A stretch of DNA of 19,838 nucleotides from Clostridia bacterium (GTDB lineage: Bacteria; Bacillota_A; Clostridia; Christensenellales; Borkfalkiaceae): positions 1-19,838 of the forward strand of contig JAGASB010000197.1 of assembly GCA_017621955.1 (NCBI GenBank), in the 5' to 3' direction. Position numbers and translations under genes: made by a program. This document shows, one piece after another, positions 13,353 through 19,838 of this stretch (within the stretch, counting starts at the first letter, position 1; every line of letters begins with the position of its first letter). Under the pieces are notes generated by a model. That model saw only the letters and a program-made list of their open reading frames with translations, was not told the origin of the DNA and did no database searches.

Positions 13353-13727
13353 ATGCTTGACGAAAGGTGTTTGCATCTGCTTAATTTAATAAACAACGAA
13401 TGTAACGGCTCGGGTTATAAGGTGTTTGAAATTTCCGATTTAACAAGTGCGTTTCCCACTAGTCTTTCAATGGACAACGATGCGGTTAGGGAGTGCATAA
13501 ACACTTTATCACAGCGTGAATATATAAGCGTTAAATACGAAGACGAGGCGGAAATTTGTGTTCTTCCGCTTTCAAAAGGTCGATTTTTAGCCGAAAAAAG
13601 TATTGACGAAGAAGTTTTGCGTGCAAAAGAAATGCGCAGTTATTTTTTATATTCGTTTTTTGGCGCACTAACGGGCGGAGCGGTTGCAAGTACACTCGGC
13701 ATAATCGTTTCTTTATTGGTGAAATGA
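13353..13727 (+). CDS. Small protein with winged-helix-like head and C-terminal membrane helix
   Basis: The 124-residue product has a helical N-terminal part (LLNLINNECNGSGYKVFEISDLTSAFP), a second helix (DAVRECINTLSQREYISVKYEDEAEICVLPLSKGRFLAEK) ending in a wing-like hairpin, and one hydrophobic helix at about residues 95-123 (FLYSFFGALTGGAVASTLGIIVSLLV). I infer a winged-helix domain anchored to the membrane from the inside; no family is recognised. AAGGTG precedes the ATG. It ends in TGA one base before the ATG of a similar gene, and both lead into uvrB, so they are co-transcribed with repair genes. Confidence 0.72.
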   Translation: MLDERCLHLLNLINNECNGSGYKVFEISDLTSAFPTSLSMDNDAVRECINTLSQREYISVKYEDEAEICVLPLSKGRFLAEKSIDEEVLRAKEMRSYFLYSFFGALTGGAVASTLGIIVSLLVK

Positions 13728-13728
13728 T

Positions 13729-14085
13729 ATGCTCAGTAGAAACGAAAATAAAGTGATGTCAGCCCTATTTAAGGAGTGCAAAAATAAAAACGCGTTACTT
13801 ATAAGCCCGACCGACCTATTAAAATTATCGGGCGAAGGCGTGCTGACCTTAACTGAACTTGAACGTGTGGTTACCGACTTACACTCTGACGGATATTTTG
13901 ACCTTGTGTATTCGGATAGGCGTGGTGAAAAGGTTTACTGCATTTGTCTTACGAATAAAGGCAAGGGATATTTAAGAAATCAAAAGGTAATAAAGCGCAA
14001 CCTTATATTTAGGCTTTTCGTAAGCATAGGGTTTGCATTTTTAAGTTTTATTATAGGGCTTATTTTAAAAGCCGTTTTTAAGTGA
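13729..14085 (+). CDS. Paralogue-like small winged-helix and membrane-anchor protein
   Basis: The 118-residue product repeats the plan of the gene before it: helical start (NENKVMSALFKECKNKNALLISPTDLLKLS), LTELERVVTDLHSDGYFDLVYSD, a strand with CLTNKGKGYL, then a C-terminal hydrophobic helix (FRLFVSIGFAFLSFIIGLILKAVF). The YFDLVYSD... CICLTNKGKGYL block lines up with YISVKYED... CVLPLSKGRFL, which supports a tandem duplication. The start lies one base after the previous stop and uvrB starts three bases after its TGA, so translation is probably coupled. Function unknown. Confidence 0.72.
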   Translation: MLSRNENKVMSALFKECKNKNALLISPTDLLKLSGEGVLTLTELERVVTDLHSDGYFDLVYSDRRGEKVYCICLTNKGKGYLRNQKVIKRNLIFRLFVSIGFAFLSFIIGLILKAVFK

Positions 14086-14088
14086 GAT

Positions 14089-16050
14089 ATGGAGCATAGA
14101 GATTTTAAACTTCATTCTAAATTTAAGCCTACGGGCGACCAACCGCAGGCTATTGAAAAGCTTACCGAAGGCTTGCGTGACGGATTGAGGACGCAAGTCC
14201 TTTTGGGCGTTACGGGAAGTGGTAAAACTTTTACGATGGCAAACGTAATTGCAAACGTAAACCGTCCGGCATTAATAATTGCGCACAACAAGACACTTGC
14301 CGCTCAACTTTGCAATGAGTTTAGAGAGTTCTTTCCCGAAAATAGAGTGGAGTTTTTCGTTTCGTACTACGACTACTACCAACCCGAAGCGTATATTCCC
14401 ACGACTGACACTTACATAGAAAAAGACCTTGCAATAAATGACGAAATAGATAAACTTCGCCACTCGGCAACCTGTTCACTTTCAGAGCGTACCGACACCA
14501 TAGTTGTCGCATCCGTTTCGTGCATATATGGTCTTGGCGCACCCGAAGAATATTATAGGCTAGCCGTATCCTTGCGCCCCGACGATGAAATTAGTAGGGA
14601 CGAACTTATGCGCAAGTTGGTTTCAATTCAGTATACTAGAAAGGATATTGACTTTTCGCGTTCATCTTTCCGTGTGCGTGGCGATATTGTGGATATATTT
14701 CCGTCGTCTAACACTGAAATTTTGATTCGTGTTGAATTTTTTGGTGATACGATAGACAGAATTTGTGAAGTGGAATTTGTTTCGGGCAGGGTAATTTCCG
14801 AACTTAAACACGCCGTAATTTTTCCTGCAAGCCACTATGCTGTTGCACAGGAAAAACTTAACCTTGCCGTGTTAGCAATAGAAAACGACCGCGACCAAGA
14901 AGTGCAGTTTTTTAATGAGGACGGAAAACTTATCGAAGCGCAACGCTTAAAACAGCGTACCGATTACGATATAGAGATGATTAAAGAAATAGGTTTTTGC
15001 AAGGGTATAGAAAATTACAGCCGTTATTTTGACGGCCGTGAGATAGGCGAACCGCCCTTTACTTTGCTTGATTATTTTCCTAAGGATTTTATAGTGTTTA
15101 TTGATGAATCGCACATGACTATTCCGCAGATAGGCGCAATGTATAACGGTGATAGGTCAAGGAAAACTAATCTTGTAGATTACGGGTTTAGGCTTAAATC
15201 TGCTTTTGATAACCGCCCCTTAACCTTTAAGGAATTTGATGCAAGGGTTGGGCAGTTGATTTGTGTTTCTGCAACGCCTGCGCCTTATGAAATGGGTGAA
15301 GCGGGGCAAGTGGTTGAACAGTTAATTCGCCCGACAGGTCTAATCGACCCAGAAATTACGGTTAAGCCTACTAAAAACCAAATTGATGATTTACTTATCG
15401 AAATAAATAAAGTGGTAGCCGATAAAGGTCGTGTGCTTATAACCACTCTTACCAAACGTATGGCAGAAAGTCTAACTGAATACCTTAAAGAAAACGGAGT
15501 GCGTGTAAGATATATGCACAGCGATATAGACACTATGGAAAGAATTGAAATAGTATCTGCGCTTCGTAACGGTGAATACGACGTTCTTTGTGGTATCAAT
15601 CTATTAAGAGAAGGTTTAGACTTGCCCGAAGTTAAACTCGTCGCAATATTAGATGCTGATAAGGAAGGCTTTTTAAGGAGCGAAACGTCGCTCATTCAAA
15701 CGATAGGGCGTGCGGCTCGTAACGCTGACGGACGTGTAATAATGTATGCGGACGTTATTACGGGAAGTATGAAACGTGCAATCGATGAAACGGAAAGGCG
15801 TAGAAAAGTTCAAGACGAATACAACAAGGCGCACGGAATAACGCCTAAGACGATTATAAAAGAAGTTGTCAACACGCTTGAAATCACTAAAAAGACCGAT
15901 AAGGTTAAGGACGTTAAAAAGCAAGATATCCCCGAAGAAATAGAAAAACTTAAAGCACTTATGAAGATTGCATCTGCTAATCTTGACTTTGAAAGGTGTA
16001 TTGAAATTCGTGATACGATAGCAAAACTTAAATTAAAAATGAGAAAATAA
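14089..16050 (+). CDS. uvrB: Excinuclease ABC subunit UvrB
   Basis: The 653-residue product is full length for UvrB (about 660). Features in order: [15 protein letters not shown], Walker A GVTGSGKT at 40-47, the DNA-inserting beta-hairpin [12 protein letters not shown] near residue 95, the DESH Walker [30 protein letters not shown], and a C-terminal UVR motif ([25 protein letters not shown]) that contacts UvrC. UvrB verifies DNA damage delivered by UvrA and loads the UvrC nuclease. The ATG has only a weak site and lies 3 bases after the previous stop, pointing to translational coupling. It is followed by uvrA after 2 bases. Confidence 0.98.
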   Translation: MEHRDFKLHSKFKPTGDQPQAIEKLTEGLRDGLRTQVLLGVTGSGKTFTMANVIANVNRPALIIAHNKTLAAQLCNEFREFFPENRVEFFVSYYDYYQPEAYIPTTDTYIEKDLAINDEIDKLRHSATCSLSERTDTIVVASVSCIYGLGAPEEYYRLAVSLRPDDEISRDELMRKLVSIQYTRKDIDFSRSSFRVRGDIVDIFPSSNTEILIRVEFFGDTIDRICEVEFVSGRVISELKHAVIFPASHYAVAQEKLNLAVLAIENDRDQEVQFFNEDGKLIEAQRLKQRTDYDIEMIKEIGFCKGIENYSRYFDGREIGEPPFTLLDYFPKDFIVFIDESHMTIPQIGAMYNGDRSRKTNLVDYGFRLKSAFDNRPLTFKEFDARVGQLICVSATPAPYEMGEAGQVVEQLIRPTGLIDPEITVKPTKNQIDDLLIEINKVVADKGRVLITTLTKRMAESLTEYLKENGVRVRYMHSDIDTMERIEIVSALRNGEYDVLCGINLLREGLDLPEVKLVAILDADKEGFLRSETSLIQTIGRAARNADGRVIMYADVITGSMKRAIDETERRRKVQDEYNKAHGITPKTIIKEVVNTLEITKKTDKVKDVKKQDIPEEIEKLKALMKIASANLDFERCIEIRDTIAKLKLKMRK

Positions 16051-16052
16051 CT

Positions 16053-18866
16053 ATGGATTATATAAAGATTAAAGGCGCAAAAGAAAATAACCTAAAAAAT
16101 ATTGACGTAACTATTCCTCGTGATAAACTTGTAGTGTTTACGGGGCTTTCGGGTAGCGGAAAGAGTACACTTGCCTTTGAAACCATTTATGCAGAGGGGC
16201 AAAGGCGTTACGTTGAAAGTTTGTCAAGTTATGCTCGTATGTTTTTAGGGCAAATGGAAAAGCCTGACGTTGAGTCTATCGAAGGCTTGTCTCCGGCAAT
16301 TTCTATCGACCAAAAAACCACTTCGCACAATCCACGTTCAACCGTAGGCACGGTTACGGAAATTTACGATTATTTCCGTTTGCTTTTTGCAAGAGTGGGC
16401 GTTCCACACTGCCCAAACTGCGGTAGGGAAATTTCACGCCAAACTGTCGACCAAATTGCCGATAAAGTTATGGCACTATCTGAAAATACAAAAATTTTAG
16501 TAAACGCACCCGTCGTTCGTGGGAAAAAAGGCGAATACACAAAGCAACTTGAAGGGTATAAAAAAAGCGGATTTGCTCGTGTAGAGATTGACGGCGTTCT
16601 TTACGACCTTGGCGAAGATATTAAACTTGACAAAAATAAAAAGCACGAAATAAACGTTGTCGTTGATAGACTTATTGTTAAGGACGGTATTGAAAAAAGG
16701 CTTTCGGACAGTTTAGAGACTGCATTAAAACTTGCCGACGGACTAGTTTTAATATCAGTGGTTGGTGGGGAAAGTTTCCTTTATTCTACCAAATATTCTT
16801 GCCCCGACTGTGGAATAAGCATTGAAGAAATTGAGCCAAGATTGTTTTCGTTTAACAACCCTTACGGCGCTTGCCCAGAGTGTTCGGGCTTAGGATTCCG
16901 TAACGAAATTGATGAAAATCTTGTGGTAAGGGATAAAAACAAGTCTTTGCGTGAGGGCGCAATGACCATTACGGGTTGGAACTTAGATAACGGCAAGATG
17001 GCAAACCTTTATTTTGAAGCGCTTGCAAAGCACTATAATTTTAGCCTTGACGTACCCGTAAAAGACTTGCCCGAAAACATTTATAAAATGATGCTTTACG
17101 GCAACAATGGTGAAAAGATTAGAATTTCATATCAAACACGCACAATGAGTGGCAGTTACGATGCGTCTTGGGAAGGGATTATTCCCAACCTTGAAAGAAG
17201 ATACCGTGAAACGACAAGTGATTATACAAAAATGGAAATTGAACGGTATATGACGGTAAGCCCTTGTAATACTTGCCACGGTAAACGGTTGAGAAAAGAA
17301 GCACTTGCAGTAACAGTTGGGGATAAAAACATTTCAGAACTCACCGATATGAGCGCTGGTGAACTTTATGAATTTATTAGCGCCTTAAAGTTTGACGTTA
17401 CTAAAACGCTTATATCCGAACCTATCATAAAAGAAATAAAAGCAAGGCTTAAATTCTTGATTGACGTAGGCTTAAACTATCTTACGCTTTCAAGAAGCGC
17501 ATCGACGCTTTCGGGTGGCGAAGCGCAAAGAATAAGGCTTGCAACACAGATAGGCAGTGGGCTTACGGGCGTACTTTACATTCTTGATGAGCCAAGCATT
17601 GGACTTCATCAACGTGATAATGAAAAACTTATCGGCACGCTTAAAAAACTGCGTGACTTAGGTAATACTTTAATAGTGGTTGAACACGATGAAGACACTA
17701 TGCGTACGGCTGATTTTATAGTTGATATAGGTCCAAAGGCTGGCGTACACGGTGGCGAAGTGGTAGCGTGCGGCAGCATTGAAGACATTATGAACGAGCC
17801 ACGCTCAATAACGGGCGATTATCTTGCGGGGCGTAGAAAAATTGAAGTACCGCCAGCAAGAAAAGCACCCGACGGCAGATACTTAACCGTAAAGGGTGCA
17901 AAACAAAACAACTTAAAAAATATAGACGTTTCTTTCCCTGTCGGTTTAATAACGGCAGTAACAGGCGTTTCAGGTAGCGGAAAGAGTTCGCTTGTAAACG
18001 AAATAATTTATCCTAAGCTTGCCTATGAACTTAACGGCGCCAAGACACGCAGTGGCGTTTGCGATAAGATTGAGGGGATAGAACATTTTGACAAGGTTAT
18101 AGAAATAGACCAGTCACCCATAGGTAGAACGCCTAGAAGCAACCCTGCAACTTATACGGGCGTATTTTCTGCAATAAGAGATTTGTTTGCTGCAACCCCC
18201 GACGCAAAGGAAAGGGGGTATAAATCGGGTAGATTTTCCTTTAACGTTGCCGGTGGTCGCTGTGAAAACTGTGAGGGCGACGGCGTAATAAAGATAGAAA
18301 TGCACTTTCTTCCCGATATGTACGTTCCTTGCGAAGTTTGTAAAGGTCAGCGTTATAATAGGGAAACTTTGCAAGTTAAGTATAAAGGCAAAAACATCAG
18401 TGACGTTCTAAATATGACCGTTGATGAAGCGTGTGAGTTCTTTAAGCCAATCGCTTCTATATATAATAAGATTAAAACATTACAAGACGTTGGCTTAGGG
18501 TATATTAAACTTGGTCAAAGTTCAACCACCCTTTCAGGCGGTGAAGCACAAAGGGTAAAACTTGCCACCGAACTATCTAAACGTGCAACAGGAAAGACAC
18601 TTTATATTCTTGACGAACCCACCACGGGCTTACACAGTTACGACGTGGATAAACTCTGCACCGTGCTTATGCGATTGCAAGAAGCAGGCAACACCGTGAT
18701 AATAATTGAACACAATCTTGACGTTATAAAACTTGCCGACCATATCATAGACTTAGGTCCAGAAGGTGGAAACGGCGGTGGAACTATCGTTGCTAGCGGT
18801 ACGCCCGAACAAGTGGCAGAAAACCCTTTAAGTTATACGGGACAGTTCTTAAAAAAGATTTTGTAA
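16053..18866 (+). CDS. uvrA: Excinuclease ABC subunit UvrA
   Basis: The 937-residue product is the normal length of UvrA. Both ABC ATPase modules are intact: Walker A GLSGSGKS and GVSGSGKS, signatures [13 protein letters not shown] and [13 protein letters not shown], and Walker [11 protein letters not shown] and [10 protein letters not shown]. Zinc-finger Cys pairs are visible: CPDC with CPEC, and CENC with CEVC, plus CPNC early on and CNTC. The dimer scans DNA for bulky lesions and hands them to UvrB. The start lies two bases after uvrB's stop, so the two are made from one mRNA. uvrC is not in the window. A strong bidirectional terminator follows. Confidence 0.98.
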   Translation: MDYIKIKGAKENNLKNIDVTIPRDKLVVFTGLSGSGKSTLAFETIYAEGQRRYVESLSSYARMFLGQMEKPDVESIEGLSPAISIDQKTTSHNPRSTVGTVTEIYDYFRLLFARVGVPHCPNCGREISRQTVDQIADKVMALSENTKILVNAPVVRGKKGEYTKQLEGYKKSGFARVEIDGVLYDLGEDIKLDKNKKHEINVVVDRLIVKDGIEKRLSDSLETALKLADGLVLISVVGGESFLYSTKYSCPDCGISIEEIEPRLFSFNNPYGACPECSGLGFRNEIDENLVVRDKNKSLREGAMTITGWNLDNGKMANLYFEALAKHYNFSLDVPVKDLPENIYKMMLYGNNGEKIRISYQTRTMSGSYDASWEGIIPNLERRYRETTSDYTKMEIERYMTVSPCNTCHGKRLRKEALAVTVGDKNISELTDMSAGELYEFISALKFDVTKTLISEPIIKEIKARLKFLIDVGLNYLTLSRSASTLSGGEAQRIRLATQIGSGLTGVLYILDEPSIGLHQRDNEKLIGTLKKLRDLGNTLIVVEHDEDTMRTADFIVDIGPKAGVHGGEVVACGSIEDIMNEPRSITGDYLAGRRKIEVPPARKAPDGRYLTVKGAKQNNLKNIDVSFPVGLITAVTGVSGSGKSSLVNEIIYPKLAYELNGAKTRSGVCDKIEGIEHFDKVIEIDQSPIGRTPRSNPATYTGVFSAIRDLFAATPDAKERGYKSGRFSFNVAGGRCENCEGDGVIKIEMHFLPDMYVPCEVCKGQRYNRETLQVKYKGKNISDVLNMTVDEACEFFKPIASIYNKIKTLQDVGLGYIKLGQSSTTLSGGEAQRVKLATELSKRATGKTLYILDEPTTGLHSYDVDKLCTVLMRLQEAGNTVIIIEHNLDVIKLADHIIDLGPEGGNGGGTIVASGTPEQVAENPLSYTGQFLKKIL

Positions 18867-18873
18867 TAAAAAG

Positions 18874-18927
18874 AAAAACGCAAAACCATAATTACTAAAC
18901 GAATAATGGTGTTTGCGTTTTATTTTT
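18874..18927. terminator. Bidirectional terminator after uvrA
   Basis: AAAACGCAAA at 18875-18884 pairs with TTTGCGTTTT at 18912-18921, and inside it CATAATT pairs with AATAATG. T runs lie on both strands (TATTTTTT on plus; CTTTTTATT on minus), serving uvrA and the convergent regulator gene, whose stop lies within the stem. Confidence 0.82.
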
Positions 18928-19393
18928 TGATATCAGTTCTTCCCAACAAAAAGTCAATGGATACTTCAAAGTAATCTGCCAAAGATAAAAGATAATCAAT
19001 AGATGGTAGTGTATGACACCGCTTCCATTCGGATATGTGAGTTTTTGTAAAGGGCATTACGTTTGCAATTTGAGAATCCTTAACGCCTTTTTCATCTCTT
19101 AATATAATATATCTATCGTGAAAAGAGGAGGGAGCGTTAGATTTTAAAAATTCATTTTCCTCTGTATGACCTAATAAATAATCCAAAGATAAATCACAAT
19201 AATCACAAATTTTAATAAGTATACGAACGGACGGAATTATACCGAAATTAGATGCAAGTCTTAGAACGGGCATACTGACATTAACCGCTTTTGAAAAATC
19301 TTTCAGCGAAAGGTCGCTTTCATCAATTAGCTGATTAAAACGTGTCTTAAATTCATTCGATATTCTAATTGTATCTTCGGGAATTTTTGCCAT
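18920..19393 (-). CDS. Transcription regulator with two XRE-type HTH domains
   Basis: I place the start at ATG 19393 (MAKIPEDTIRISNEF; 157 residues), where AAGGAT lies 4-9 bases upstream. An upstream ATG at 19414 (164 residues) has no site. Two helix-turn-helix units are visible: the first near residues 20-70 (LSLKDFSKAVNVSMPVLRLASNFG then SVRILIKICDYCDLSLDYLLG), the second near 95-152 (KDSQIANVMPFTKTHISEWKR then LPSIDYLLSLADYFEVSIDFLLG). The repeated LSLDYLLG / VSIDFLLGRTD ending is typical of phage-type XRE repressors, usually in one copy. It is divergent from the gene at 19567; the 173-base gap holds candidate promoters and an operator-like palindrome. Confidence 0.85.
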   Translation of the reverse strand: MAKIPEDTIRISNEFKTRFNQLIDESDLSLKDFSKAVNVSMPVLRLASNFGIIPSVRILIKICDYCDLSLDYLLGHTEENEFLKSNAPSSFHDRYIILRDEKGVKDSQIANVMPFTKTHISEWKRCHTLPSIDYLLSLADYFEVSIDFLLGRTDIKK

Positions 19394-19472
19394 ATTATCC
19401 TTGTTGTACGTCATTTTCTACAAAACTTGTCAATTTTATACAAAATACGACATAATTCTGCGTACAGTTTTC

Positions 19473-19501
19473 TTGCTTTTATGTACTTACTATGTTACAC
19501 T
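19473..19501 (+). promoter_or_regulatory. Probable promoter for the gene at 19567
   Basis: TTGCTT at 19473-19478, a 17-base spacer, TACACT at 19496-19501. It is followed by the AGTACAGT palindrome, within the expected transcript. Confidence 0.55.
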
Positions 19502-19517
19502 ATTTTCACAGTTAAAA

Positions 19518-19543
19518 AGTACAGTTAAATTGCATACTGTACT
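19518..19543. promoter_or_regulatory. 8-bp perfect inverted repeat, candidate XRE operator
   Basis: AGTACAGT at 19518-19525 and ACTGTACT at 19536-19543 are exact complements separated by 10 bases. A related half-site (GTACAGTT) lies at 19462-19469. Such symmetric sites between a divergent XRE gene and its neighbour are commonly repressor operators. Confidence 0.6.
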
Positions 19544-19566
19544 AATTTTTATAAAAGGAGTAGGTT

Positions 19567-19838
19567 ATGGACAGAAAAATTAAGGAATTTATTACAAACT
19601 TTGAAAAGATGACAGGAGAAGAGAGAATTGATTTTTATGAAAAACACGTTAAATCAAATGAAGTGAACGGAAATTCAGAATTTGATTTTGACGATTACAT
19701 TTACACTTGTATACAAAAAATAGATTATAACAATAAAGATTTGAAAATTTATTATGAAAATCTTCCAACAATAACATTTAAGAATATATCATTTGTAACT
19801 TGCAAAGAAAAGTTTATACAATTGTTACCTGTCATAAA
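19567..19838 (+). CDS. Hypothetical protein, 5' part only
   Basis: The frame runs from ATG 19567, after AAAGGAG at 19554-19560, to the right edge (at least 90 residues). The visible N-terminus is MDRKIKEFITNFEKMTGEERIDFYEKHVKS, then an acidic, aromatic segment (FDFDDYIYTCIQK). No signal peptide, membrane helix or known motif is visible. Base composition is more A+T-rich than the uvr genes, and arginine is coded by AGA in the visible part, where uvrB and uvrA mostly use CGT. With the divergent XRE gene this suggests an acquired module. Confidence 0.65.
   Translation, partial: MDRKIKEFITNFEKMTGEERIDFYEKHVKSNEVNGNSEFDFDDYIYTCIQKIDYNNKDLKIYYENLPTITFKNISFVTCKEKFIQLLPVI

Noticed and set aside
13217..13353. 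LexA/SOS box before the uvrBA operon
   Set aside because: I looked for GAAC-N4-GTTC-like sites and saw none; other operator types cannot be excluded.
13178..13360. Short plus-strand frame between the membrane protein and the uvr operon
   Set aside because: It starts inside the previous gene, spans a terminator and promoter, and has no ribosome-binding site.
1..19838. tRNA genes, CRISPR arrays, insertion sequences
   Set aside because: No cloverleaf with the conserved T-arm, no regularly spaced repeats and no transposase frames were seen in the window.

Overview
The window looks like chromosomal DNA of a low-GC, Gram-positive, Clostridia-like bacterium (Bacillota). Evidence: strong AGGAGG ribosome-binding sites, TTGACA-17-TATAAT type promoters, the Firmicute-style rplKA / L10-leader / rplJL layout, an iscR-iscS-iscU cluster, ruvX followed by a DUF1292 gene, and a C_GCAxxG_C_C family gene. 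TAA, TAG and TGA are all used as stops, so the code is standard. Species cannot be named from the sequence alone; an uncultured gut-type Clostridia lineage is a guess.

Layout. 1-2142: ribosomal protein genes rplK (3' end), rplA, rplJ, rplL, with two RNA control elements: a copy of the 23S rRNA L1-binding motif just upstream of rplA, and an L10 leader with attenuator before rplJ. 2161-3284: an SGNH/GDSL esterase gene broken by a frameshift and a stop codon. 3434-4288: a lipoprotein with a degenerate cyclophilin domain. 4336-6056: two divergent genes of unknown function, one probably DNA-binding. 6154-7341: an alpha-oxoamine synthase resembling bacterial serine palmitoyltransferase, behind a promoter with two palindromes. 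7459-9630: an Fe-S assembly operon (iscR, iscS, iscU, a small YtxH-like gene). 9698-10685: ruvX and a DUF1292 gene with an unusual Cys-rich N-terminus, separated by a foldable intergenic element. 10845-11369: a four-helix membrane protein.

11370-12344 holds no protein gene. Most of it (about 11683-12296, ~610 nt) looks like one large structured RNA: it has its own sigma-A-type promoter, a terminator-like 3' end, many perfect hairpins, long-range helices, and an internal duplication in which the second copy carries a ~158-nt insertion closed by a 12-bp helix. This is the most interesting object in the window. It falls in the size class of ROOL, OLE and GOLLD RNAs, but I cannot assign it to any of them.

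12345-13217: a C_GCAxxG_C_C redox-type protein and a small membrane protein. 13353-18866: two small tandem genes (probable winged-helix head, one C-terminal membrane helix) lead into tightly packed uvrB and uvrA (nucleotide excision repair). 18920-19838: a minus-strand regulator with two XRE-type helix-turn-helix domains, divergent from an AT-rich gene of unknown function that runs off the window and has a perfect AGTACAGT/ACTGTACT palindrome in its leader; this end looks like the edge of an accessory region.
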